Shown here: piece after piece, positions 1 to 5,719 of the stretch
Position numbering within the stretch: position 1 is the stretch's first letter
Layout of the letters: each line of letters starts with the position of its first letter
NCBI GenBank assembly: GCA_002291875.1
Contig: DBAV01000066.1
Span: 1 to 5,729, forward strand
Reading direction: 5' to 3'
DNA length: 5,729 nucleotides
Origin: Hyphomonadaceae bacterium UBA1001
GTDB taxonomy: Bacteria > Pseudomonadota > Alphaproteobacteria > Caulobacterales > Aquidulcibacteraceae
Notes under the pieces: model-generated
What the model was told of the DNA's origin: nothing
Databases searched by the model: none
Seen by the model: only the letters and a program-made list of their open reading frames with translations
Translations under genes and position numbers: made by a program

Positions 1-1
1 C

Positions 2-205
2 CCCGCCCCCTTCCTCCAGCGCCTGCTGGGCTGGGCCCTGCTGCTGTCGGGCCTGCTGCTGGTGGGCATGATCGCGCTGATGCTGCTGGTGCCGCCCGAA
101 ATGCACAGCCCGCCGCTGGACCGTGCGGCGGTGATGCCCTTCGCCCTGTTCTCGGGCCTGATGGGTCTGGCGGCGGTGGCGGCGGGCTGGTGGATGCGCC
201 GCTGA
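2..205 (+). CDS. Hypothetical membrane protein, C-terminal part (5' end outside window)
   Basis: An open frame runs in from the left edge and stops at TGA 203-205, giving 67 visible residues. They contain two hydrophobic stretches, each long enough to cross the membrane. The first is Leu-rich (about visible residues 8-30), and the second is Ala/Gly/Leu-rich (about residues 45-64). A short polar loop with two Pro-Pro pairs and a His separates them, and the chain ends in Trp-Trp-Met-Arg-Arg. Two Arg residues at the C-terminus after a helix suggest a cytoplasmic C-terminus by the positive-inside rule. I do not recognise the family. An in-frame ATG at 68 could be a start, but it lies inside the first hydrophobic segment and the codons before it read on in the same hydrophobic style, so truncation by the window edge is more likely. 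Function unknown. Confidence 0.6.
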   Translation, partial: PAPFLQRLLGWALLLSGLLLVGMIALMLLVPPEMHSPPLDRAAVMPFALFSGLMGLAAVAAGWWMRR

Positions 206-232
206 GCGCGCGCGGTGGTGGAAATCCCGCCC

Positions 233-253
233 GTGTGCTGGTAGTGTGCGTGC
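233..253 (+). promoter_or_regulatory. Direct repeats upstream of the antitoxin gene, possible operator
   Basis: GTGTGC occurs at 233-238 and again at 244-249, an 11-base period or about one helical turn, and GTGC follows at 250-253, right against the antitoxin ATG. ParD-type antitoxins usually repress their own operon by binding repeated short sites near the start. A weak promoter may overlap: TGGAAA at 219-224 and TAGTGT at 242-247 with a 17-base spacer, poor matches to the sigma70 consensus. I see no Shine-Dalgarno sequence here. Operator function is an inference. Confidence 0.25.
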
Positions 254-475
254 ATGACCAACTATGTCATCCCCGACGACGTTCACGCCTGGGCCGTCGC
301 GCAGGTCGAGGCCGGCCGCGCCGACACGCCGGAGGCGGCGGTGGCCGGACTGGTCCGCGACCATCGCGACCTCGACACCTTTCGAGCCGCGCTTGATGAG
401 GCGCGATCCCAACCTGGAAGCAGGGCTGCACCGGAAGTGCTGTCCGAGCTTCGGATGAAATACTCAAGCTCTTGA
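254..475 (+). CDS. parD: ParD-like antitoxin of a type II toxin-antitoxin module
   Basis: This 73-residue protein is of typical size for ParD antitoxins. The N-terminal half fits the ribbon-helix-helix DNA-binding fold: a short strand (about residues 2-6), a first helix around DDVHAWAVAQVEAG (8-21), a Thr-Pro-Glu-Ala turn and a second helix to about residue 40. The rest (about 41-73) is charged and contains FRAALDEAR, like the ALDEG segment of the ParD C-terminal arm that wraps around the toxin. Its expected role is to neutralise the downstream toxin by direct binding and to repress the operon, alone or with the toxin. The gene directly precedes the toxin, the usual ParDE order, and its TGA overlaps a possible toxin TTG start. 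ATG 254 is the only reasonable start and has no clear Shine-Dalgarno sequence, so a leaderless or weakly initiated message is possible. The family call rests on pattern and context; the sequence is divergent. Confidence 0.72.
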   Translation: MTNYVIPDDVHAWAVAQVEAGRADTPEAAVAGLVRDHRDLDTFRAALDEARSQPGSRAAPEVLSELRMKYSSS

Positions 476-476
476 G
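463..476 (+). promoter_or_regulatory. Inverted repeat on the antitoxin stop / toxin start junction
   Basis: CTCAAG at 463-468 and CTTGAG at 471-476 are perfect reverse complements around a 2-base centre. In RNA this can fold as a 5-bp stem, CTCAA with TTGAG, closed by the tetraloop GCUC. The right arm contains the antitoxin stop TGA (473-475) and the candidate toxin TTG start (472-474). The alternative toxin ATG (481) begins 4 bases after the arm. A ribosome finishing the antitoxin would melt the stem, which would fit translational coupling of the toxin to the antitoxin. The inverted repeat is seen directly; its function is inferred. Confidence 0.4.
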
Positions 477-480
477 CAGC

Positions 481-804
481 ATGCCGGTGCGCCTTTCGCG
501 ACAGGCCACGCAAGACCTCGAAGCGATCACGCAAATGCTGGCCGAGCAGGCGGGCGCGCGCGTAGCGTCCCAATACATCGCGCGTTTTGAAGCCGCCTTC
601 GACCTGTTGGCGGACAATCCGCTGATCGGCCCTGCAAGCGATCACTTCGGCCCCGGTCTGAGGCGTCTGGTGGTGCGGCCCTATATCGTGGTCTACGAAC
701 TGCGCACCGATCACATCCTGGTCGTCAGGGTGCTGCATGGCCGCCGCGACCTGCCCCGGCTGCTCCAGGAGCGGGACCCCGACCTCGACAGCGGACCGCA
801 CTGA
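481..804 (+). CDS. parE: ParE-like toxin (RelE/ParE superfamily)
   Basis: This 107-residue protein shows the RelE/ParE layout. An N-terminal strand, RLSRQATQDLEAI (residues 4-16), leads into a helical hairpin to about residue 45. Then come Asn-Pro-Leu-Ile-Gly (46-50), the core motif PGLRRLVVRPYIVVYEL (58-74), and a final strand with RVLHGRRDL (83-91), the VLHGxRD pattern usual in ParE. Classical ParE toxins poison DNA gyrase, while RelE relatives cut mRNA on the ribosome. The VLHGxRD end favours ParE, but the target cannot be read from sequence. It pairs with the antitoxin just upstream. The start is uncertain. A TTG at 472 would add three residues and overlap the antitoxin stop by four bases, whereas ATG 481 gives an N-terminus starting just before the first strand, as is usual. 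Neither has a strong Shine-Dalgarno sequence, so translation is probably coupled to the antitoxin. The gene looks intact. Confidence 0.85.
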   Translation: MPVRLSRQATQDLEAITQMLAEQAGARVASQYIARFEAAFDLLADNPLIGPASDHFGPGLRRLVVRPYIVVYELRTDHILVVRVLHGRRDLPRLLQERDPDLDSGPH

Positions 805-823
805 AATGCGAACGGCGCGCACC

Positions 824-843
824 GCCTGCCCACTGGCGCAGGC
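824..843 (+). terminator. Weak stem-loop after the toxin gene
   Basis: GCCTGC (824-829) pairs with GCAGGC (838-843). CC (830-831) pairs with GG (835-836) across a 3-base loop, with C837 bulged. The hairpin begins 19 bases after the toxin stop but has no T tract, so intrinsic termination would be poor. It may end or trim the toxin-antitoxin message, or mean nothing in DNA this GC-rich. The remaining bases between 805 and 892 show no convincing promoter. Confidence 0.25.
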
Positions 844-892
844 CAAGCGGAGCGACTAACCGGGGCACCAACCCCCGCCCGCCGGAGATTGC

Positions 893-3022
893 ATGACCCG
901 CACGCCCAGCATGGATCCGCCGCGCGCGAGTCGCCGTCCCGTCAGCATCACCCAGGTCGGGCGGACGCGGACCGACGATTTCCGGTGGATGAAGGACGAC
1001 GCCTGGCAGGAGGTGCTGCGCGACCCGTCCTTGCTGCGCGCCGACATCCGCGAGCACCTGGAGGCCGAGAACGCCCATGCGCGCGCGCTGCTGGGCCACA
1101 CCGACGCGCTGCAGGACCACCTGTTCGCCGAAATGCGCGGGCGTATCCGCGAGGACGATTCCACCCCGCCGCTGCCCGACGGGGCCTTTGCCTACTACAC
1201 CCGGTTTCGCGAGGGCGGCCAGCACCCCATCCTGTGCCGCCGTCCGATCATCGCGCGCACCGCCGACCTGACGCTGGGCGACGAACAGATCCTGCTCGAC
1301 GGGGACGAGGAGGCCCGCGACCGGGTCTTCTGGTCGCTGGGCGGTGCCGCGCACTCGCCCGATCACCGGCTGCTGGCCTGGGCGGTGGACGATGCGGGCA
1401 GCGAATACAACACCATCCGCATCAAGGACCTGACCACGGGCGCGGTGTTGGACGACATCATCGAGAGCGCGGCCGGCAGCCTGGCCTGGGCCGCGGACTC
1501 GCGCACGCTGTTCTGGAACTTCCGCGACGAGAATGGCCGCCCGACCCGGGTGCTGCGGCGCACGGTCGGCACCGGCGGCGTCGACATCGAGGTCTATGCC
1601 GAGCCCGACCCGGGGTTCTTCCTCAGTGTCGGCAAGACCGATGACGGCGGGCACATCGTGCTCTCGACGGGCGGGCACACCACGTCCGAGGTCTGGCTGA
1701 TCCCCGCGGACCGCCCCGATGCGCCGCCGCTGCTGGTGTCGCAGCGCGAGGAGGGGCACGAATACGACCTGACCCGCGCCGGAGATCGCTTCTTCATCCG
1801 CACCAACCAGGATGGTGCTGTGGACTTTCAGATCATGCAGGCCCCTGTCGCCGACCCGCGACGTCAGAACTGGCGGCCCTGCATTCCCCACCGCCCGGGC
1901 ACGCTGGTCGAGGCCCTGATCGGGTTCAGGGGCTTTCTGGTCCGCCAGGAGATGCGCGACGCCCTGCCGGTGCTGACGATCAGGCGCCTGGAGGACAGCG
2001 AGGAGCACACCATCGCGCAGGACGAGCAGGCCTATGCGCTGGGCGCCTCGGGCGGGTTCGAGTTCGACACCACCACCCTGCGCTTTTCCTACAATTCGCC
2101 GTCCACCCCGACGACCACCTTCGACTATGACATGGTCACCCGCACCCGCGTGGTGCGCAAGGTGCAGGAAATCCCGTCCGGCCACGACCCTTCGGCCTAT
2201 GAGGTCCTGCGCATCGAGGCGCCCTCGCACGACGGCGTGAAGGTGCCGGTCACCCTGCTGCGCCACCGGTCCACGCCGCTGGACGGCACCGCGCCGGTGC
2301 TGCTGTACGGCTATGGTTCCTATGGGCTTTCGACACCGGCGGACTTTCGCTCGACGCGGCTGTCGCTGGTGGACCGTGGCTTCATCCACGTCATCGGCCA
2401 TGTGCGCGGTGGCATGGAGCGCGGGTATCAATGGTATCTGGACGGCAAGCTGGACAGCAAGGCCAACACCTTCCTGGACCTGGTGGCGGTGGCGCGGGAC
2501 CTGGTGCGCCGGGGCTGGGCGCGCGAGCGCCGCATCGTGATCCAGGGCGGCTCGGCCGGTGGCCTGCTGGTCGGCGCGTCCGTCAACATCGCCCCCGAAC
2601 TGTTCGGCGCGGTGGTCGCGGCCGTGCCGTTTGTGGACGTCCTGAACACCATGTCCGACAGCGCGCTGCCGCTGACCCCGCCGGAATGGCCCGAATGGGG
2701 AAATCCGCTCGAGAGTGCGCCCGCCCATGATGCCATCCTGGCCTGGTCGCCCTATGACAATGTCCGCGAGGACGCGCCCTATCCGCCGATCCTGGCGACG
2801 GCGGGCCTGACCGATCCGCGCGTCACCTATTGGGAGCCTGCCAAGTGGATCGCGCGCCTGCGCCACCTCAACCCCCATGCCGGCCCGTTCGTGCTGAAGA
2901 CCAACATGGAGGCGGGCCATGGCGGCGCGTCAGGCCGGTTCGACCGGCTGAAAGAGCTCGCCTACGAGTTCGCCTTCGTGCTGTGGGCGATGGACCACCC
3001 CGAAGCCCGCAGGCCCGACTGA
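893..3022 (+). CDS. ptrB: Oligopeptidase B-type S9A serine peptidase
   Basis: This 709-residue cytoplasmic peptidase has no signal peptide. Oligopeptidase B cuts short peptides after Arg or Lys. It has an N-terminal cap with the family signature RTRTDDFRWMKDD, then a beta-propeller that excludes large substrates (about 75-410), and an alpha/beta-hydrolase domain (about 430-709). The triad is visible: Ser554 in GGSAGG, Asp641 in GLTDPRV and His676 in AGHGG. The oxyanion Tyr474 lies in YGYGSYG. The stretches EWGNP, SPYDNV and YWEPAKW mark oligopeptidase B rather than prolyl oligopeptidase. The length is close to the E. coli enzyme (686). ATG 893 has CGGAGA upstream at proper spacing (GGAG 884-887); Met7 (ATG 911) is a less likely start. 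Unusual points: by ungapped comparison with E. coli numbering from memory, Asp460 and Glu578 correspond to Pro482 and Pro600, while Asp462 and Glu576 are kept as Asp484 and Glu598. Basic-residue preference may therefore be altered. It is the first gene of a probable operon with argS. Confidence 0.9.
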   Translation: MTRTPSMDPPRASRRPVSITQVGRTRTDDFRWMKDDAWQEVLRDPSLLRADIREHLEAENAHARALLGHTDALQDHLFAEMRGRIREDDSTPPLPDGAFAYYTRFREGGQHPILCRRPIIARTADLTLGDEQILLDGDEEARDRVFWSLGGAAHSPDHRLLAWAVDDAGSEYNTIRIKDLTTGAVLDDIIESAAGSLAWAADSRTLFWNFRDENGRPTRVLRRTVGTGGVDIEVYAEPDPGFFLSVGKTDDGGHIVLSTGGHTTSEVWLIPADRPDAPPLLVSQREEGHEYDLTRAGDRFFIRTNQDGAVDFQIMQAPVADPRRQNWRPCIPHRPGTLVEALIGFRGFLVRQEMRDALPVLTIRRLEDSEEHTIAQDEQAYALGASGGFEFDTTTLRFSYNSPSTPTTTFDYDMVTRTRVVRKVQEIPSGHDPSAYEVLRIEAPSHDGVKVPVTLLRHRSTPLDGTAPVLLYGYGSYGLSTPADFRSTRLSLVDRGFIHVIGHVRGGMERGYQWYLDGKLDSKANTFLDLVAVARDLVRRGWARERRIVIQGGSAGGLLVGASVNIAPELFGAVVAAVPFVDVLNTMSDSALPLTPPEWPEWGNPLESAPAHDAILAWSPYDNVREDAPYPPILATAGLTDPRVTYWEPAKWIARLRHLNPHAGPFVLKTNMEAGHGGASGRFDRLKELAYEFAFVLWAMDHPEARRPD

Positions 3023-3040
3023 CACCCTCAACCAAAGGAC

Positions 3041-3072
3041 GGCGCGGCGCGCCGGACGACGGCCCGCGTGCC
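3041..3072 (+). promoter_or_regulatory. Imperfect 12-bp hairpin between the peptidase gene and argS
   Basis: The stem has three parts. Bases 3041-3045 pair with 3068-3072 (one G-U pair). Bases 3047-3049 pair with 3065-3067, with G3046 bulged. GCCG (3051-3054) pairs with CGGC (3060-3063) around the loop GACGA, with a C-C mismatch between the last two parts. It lies 18 bases after the peptidase stop and about 20 before the argS ribosome binding site. There is no T tract, so a full terminator is unlikely. An attenuator, an mRNA processing site, or chance in very GC-rich sequence are all possible. Confidence 0.35.
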
Positions 3073-3090
3073 GCCCCCGCCCGCCCCCGC
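3071..3090 (+). repeat. Exact tandem repeat, 2 x 10 bp, upstream of argS
   Basis: CCGCCCCCGC occurs twice head to tail, at 3071-3080 and 3081-3090, immediately before the argS Shine-Dalgarno sequence (AGGA, 3094-3097). The mRNA copy is C-rich and poor in A and U. The opposite strand carries runs of five, three and five G separated by single C, so a two-layer G-quadruplex is conceivable there. A C-rich stretch could also load Rho. Simple slippage expansion is the plainest origin. Confidence 0.55.
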
Positions 3091-3104
3091 CGCAGGACGT
3101 GACC

Positions 3105-4898
3105 ATGGACGATCTCGCACGCCAGTTGACCACACTGTGTTCGGCCGCCTTTGCCGCTCTGGGGCTGGATTCCGGGCATGGGGCGGTGCGCCGGTCCGAT
3201 CGCGCCGGCAATGGCGACTTCCAGTGCAATGGCGCCATGCCCGCCGCCCGGTCGGCCGGCCGCCCCCCGCGCGACCTGGCCGAGGCGGTCGCTGCCCATG
3301 TGCGCACCCACGCGCCGCCGGACCTGCTGGCGTCGGTCGAGGTGGCGGGGCCGGGCTTCATCAATCTGGTGCCCACGCATGGCGCGCTGGCGGGGCGTGC
3401 CGCCGCCATCGCCGCCGATCCGCGGGCCGGGGCGGGCCTTGCGTCGCAACCGCTGCGGGTGGTGATCGACTATGCCGGCCCGAACGTGGCCAAGCCCATG
3501 CATGTCGGCCACCTGCGCTCGACCATCATCGGCGACAGCCTCAAGCGGATGCTGCGCTTTGCCGGGCACACGGTGTGGGGCGACGCGCACTTCGGCGACT
3601 GGGGCTATCAGATGGGGCTGCTGATCGTGGCGGTGGCCGACGAACAACCGCACCTGCCGTATTTCGACGACGCCCACCAGGGGCCGTTTCCCGACACCCC
3701 GCCGGTCACCCTGGCCGACCTCGAGCGGCTCTATCCGGTCTATTCGGCGCGCGGCAAGTCCGAGGAGGGCCTGCGCGAGCGGGCCCGGCGCGCCACCCGC
3801 GCGCTTCAGGACGGCCGGCCGGGCCATCGCGCCCTCTGGCGGCACTTCGTCGCCGTCAGCCGCACCGCCCTGGAACGCGAGTTCGCCAATCTGGGCGTCA
3901 CCTTCGATTTCTGGAAGGGCGAGAGCGACGCCGACCCGCTGATCGCCGGCATGGTGGCCGACCTCGAGGCGCGCGGGCTGCTGGTCGACGACGCTGGCGC
4001 CCGCGTGGTGTTCGTGCACGACCGCATGGTGCCCAAGAAGGACGGCAGCGAGGGGCCGGACGTGCCGCCCTTGCTGGTGGTCTCGTCCGAGGGCTCGGCA
4101 ATGTATGGCACGACCGATCTGGCCACCATTCTAGACCGGGTGCGCTCGTTGGCGCCCGATCTGATGCTGTACTGCGTCGACCAGCGCCAGGCCGACCATT
4201 TCGAGCAGGTCTTCCGCGCCGCCGACCGGGCGGGCTATTTCGCGCGTGCCGGACTGGAACACATCGGCTTTGGCACCATGAACGGCAAGGACGGCAAGCC
4301 CTTCAAGACGCGCGAGGGGGGCGTGCTGAAGCTGGCCGACCTGATCGACATGGTGCGCGAGCGCGCGCGCACCAAGCTGGACGAGGCCGGCATGGCCGCC
4401 GACCTGCCACAAGCCGAACGCGCCACGATCGCGCACCGCGTCGGCATTGCGGCGCTGAAATTCGCCGACCTGCAGAACTTTCGCGGCACCAGCTATGTGT
4501 TCGACCTCGACCGCTTCCTGGCGTTCGAGGGCAAGACCGGGCCCTATCTGCTCTATGCGGCGGTGCGCATCCGCTCGATCCTGCGCAAGGCGGCCGAGGC
4601 GGGCCACGCCGCCGGTCCCCCGGTGATCGCCCACGAGGCCGAGCGGGCGCTGGTGCTGGCGCTCGATGGCTTCTCGCGCGCGCTGATGGCCGCGTGTGAC
4701 CAGCGCGCGCCCCACATCATGGCCGAGCACGCCTATGGCCTGGCCAGCGCGTTTTCGGGCTTCTACGCCGCCTGTCCGATCCTGCCCGAACCCGACGCGG
4801 CCGTGCGGGAGGGGCGGCTGACCCTGGCCACGGCCACCCTGGCCCAGCTCGAGCGTGCGCTGGACCTGCTGGGCATCGACGTGCCCGACCGCATGTAA
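3105..4898 (+). CDS. argS: Arginyl-tRNA synthetase
   Basis: This 597-residue class I synthetase charges tRNA-Arg with arginine in the cytoplasm. It matches the E. coli-type enzyme (577 residues) throughout. The N-terminal additional domain that recognises the tRNA D-loop includes NGDFQCNGAMP (about 29-39) and VEVAGPGFINL. The Rossmann domain carries the HIGH-class motif as HVGH (133-136) within NVAKPMHVGHLRSTIIGD. The KMSKS position is replaced by GKPFKTREGG (397-406), as in E. coli ArgRS, which also lacks a canonical KMSKS. The C-terminal DALR anticodon-binding domain starts near residue 470 (GKTGPYLLYA), contains SGFYAACPIL, and ends in the family-typical LGIDVPDRM. ATG 3105 is preferred over the in-frame GTG 3099 because the Shine-Dalgarno AGGA (3094-3097) lies 7 bases before the ATG but only one base before the GTG. 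It lies between the peptidase gene (82-base gap) and the amidohydrolase gene (15 bases), probably co-transcribed. No defects seen. Confidence 0.97.
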   Translation: MDDLARQLTTLCSAAFAALGLDSGHGAVRRSDRAGNGDFQCNGAMPAARSAGRPPRDLAEAVAAHVRTHAPPDLLASVEVAGPGFINLVPTHGALAGRAAAIAADPRAGAGLASQPLRVVIDYAGPNVAKPMHVGHLRSTIIGDSLKRMLRFAGHTVWGDAHFGDWGYQMGLLIVAVADEQPHLPYFDDAHQGPFPDTPPVTLADLERLYPVYSARGKSEEGLRERARRATRALQDGRPGHRALWRHFVAVSRTALEREFANLGVTFDFWKGESDADPLIAGMVADLEARGLLVDDAGARVVFVHDRMVPKKDGSEGPDVPPLLVVSSEGSAMYGTTDLATILDRVRSLAPDLMLYCVDQRQADHFEQVFRAADRAGYFARAGLEHIGFGTMNGKDGKPFKTREGGVLKLADLIDMVRERARTKLDEAGMAADLPQAERATIAHRVGIAALKFADLQNFRGTSYVFDLDRFLAFEGKTGPYLLYAAVRIRSILRKAAEAGHAAGPPVIAHEAERALVLALDGFSRALMAACDQRAPHIMAEHAYGLASAFSGFYAACPILPEPDAAVREGRLTLATATLAQLERALDLLGIDVPDRM

Positions 4899-4913
4899 GC
4901 AACGGAGACCGCC

Positions 4914-5663
4914 ATGCTGCTCGCCACCGCCCTCTGGCCCGAAGTCGAGGCCTATCTGCGTGACCGCACCGACATCATCGTGCCGATCGGCTCGACCGAG
5001 CAGCACGGGCCGACGGGCCTGATCGGCACCGACTATCTGTGCGCCGACGCGGTGGCGCGCCGCCTGGGCGAACTGACGGGCGCCTATGTCACCCCGCCCA
5101 TCGCCATCGGACAGGCCCAGCATCACATGGGGTTTGCCGGCACCATCACCCTGCGCCCCTCGACCCTGACGGCGGTGGTGCGCGACGTGGTCGAAAGCCT
5201 GACCCGGCATGGTTTCACCCGGATCTGGTTCGTCAACGGGCATGGCGGCAACATCGCCACCGTCAACGCCGCCTTTGCCGAGATTTATGCCGAACGCTCG
5301 CTGGGGGCGGCCTCCAACACCGCCGGCACGCTGTGCCAGATGGTGAACTGGTGGGAGGCTCCGGCCGTCACGGCCCTCGCGGCCGAGCTTTATGGTCAGG
5401 ACGAGGGCCAGCACGCCACCTGTTCCGAAGTGGCAATGACCTATCACCTGTTTCCCGAACGTGCCGCCGTCGCCCGCCCGCTCGAGCCACGCCGCGCGCC
5501 GGCCTATTCGGGCATTCACGACGCCGAGGACTATCGCCGGCGCTATCCCGACGGCCGGATCGGATCGGATCCCTCGCAAGTGACGGCCGAGCAGGGCGCG
5601 CGCCTGCTGGAAACCGCCGCCCAGGGCTTCGTCGCGCCCTACCGGGCGTTCGTGACCGGCTGA
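4914..5663 (+). CDS. Creatininase-superfamily metal-dependent amidohydrolase
   Basis: This 249-residue cytoplasmic protein shows the superfamily's metal-site pattern. PIGSTEQHGP (24-33) supplies Glu29 and His31, GTD (38-40) supplies Asp40, and NGHGGN (108-113) supplies His110. Then come Trp150-Trp151 and HATCSEVAM, with His167 and Glu172 as a likely last acidic ligand. Members hydrolyse cyclic or linear amides, including creatinine to creatine, formamide steps in flavin and deazaflavin biosynthesis (ArfB type), and peptide cleavage in mycofactocin maturation (MftE type). True creatininase has a Glu two residues after this His. Here Gly112 takes that place, as in the broader GHGGN group, so a creatinine substrate is not implied. 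The length is normal, near 240-260. ATG 4914 has GGAGA (4904-4908) five bases upstream. It starts 15 bases after argS and is the last gene before a terminator-like hairpin. No flavin, mycofactocin or creatine genes are in view, so the substrate stays unknown. Confidence 0.88.
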   Translation: MLLATALWPEVEAYLRDRTDIIVPIGSTEQHGPTGLIGTDYLCADAVARRLGELTGAYVTPPIAIGQAQHHMGFAGTITLRPSTLTAVVRDVVESLTRHGFTRIWFVNGHGGNIATVNAAFAEIYAERSLGAASNTAGTLCQMVNWWEAPAVTALAAELYGQDEGQHATCSEVAMTYHLFPERAAVARPLEPRRAPAYSGIHDAEDYRRRYPDGRIGSDPSQVTAEQGARLLETAAQGFVAPYRAFVTG

Positions 5664-5672
5664 GCCGGACCG

Positions 5673-5688
5673 CGGGCCGCCGGGCCCG
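5673..5688 (+). other. Perfect GC-only hairpin after the amidohydrolase gene
   Basis: CGGGCC (5673-5678) pairs perfectly with GGCCCG (5683-5688) across the loop GCCG. It starts 9 bases after the stop codon. With the next hairpin it forms a tandem stem-loop pair at the operon end. On its own it lacks a T tract and may act as a 3'-end stabiliser or pause site. Confidence 0.4.
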
Positions 5689-5692
5689 CCGG

Positions 5693-5719
5693 AACCCGCG
5701 CTTCCAGGCGCGGTTGTTT
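5693..5719 (+). terminator. Rho-independent-like terminator of the ptrB-argS-amidohydrolase unit
   Basis: CCGCGC (5696-5701) pairs with GCGCGG (5708-5713) around the loop TTCCAG. Two further A-T pairs extend the stem past a bulged C, and TTGTTT (5714-5719) follows. A GC stem plus T-rich tail 33 bases past the last stop codon is the classic layout, though the tail is interrupted by one G. The best terminator candidate in the window. Confidence 0.6.

Noticed and set aside
283..846. A minus-strand open frame covering the toxin-antitoxin pair, considered as an antisense gene.
   Set aside because: No recognisable domain, and both plus-strand genes have convincing family features.
725..2920. A 731-codon open frame on the minus strand across the toxin end and most of the peptidase gene.
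   Set aside because: It is in codon register with the sense gene. Antisense stops would need TTA, CTA or TCA codons in the sense strand, which such GC-rich genes almost never use. The predicted product is Arg/Gly/His-rich with no recognisable domain, whereas the sense frame has a full catalytic triad.
3041..3072. T-box riboswitch or intrinsic terminator upstream of argS.
   Set aside because: No T-box sequence or specifier loop, no T tract after the stem, and the gap is too short for a T-box leader.
3071..3090. Possible CRISPR or larger repeat array seeded by the tandem 10-bp unit.
   Set aside because: Only two copies, no spacers, low complexity, and no cas genes.
2868..4019. A 383-codon minus-strand open frame over the end of the peptidase gene and the first half of argS.
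   Set aside because: Same-register antisense shadow of argS, with low-complexity composition and no motif.
3068..4699. A 543-codon plus-strand open frame overlapping argS in another frame.
   Set aside because: Arg/Ala/Pro/Gly-rich translation typical of an out-of-frame read of GC-rich DNA. The overlapping frame carries all the ArgRS motifs.
4131..5579. A 482-codon minus-strand open frame spanning two plus-strand genes.
   Set aside because: In register with both argS and the amidohydrolase gene, so it is open for the same codon-bias reason. It has Gly/Arg/His-rich composition and no domain.
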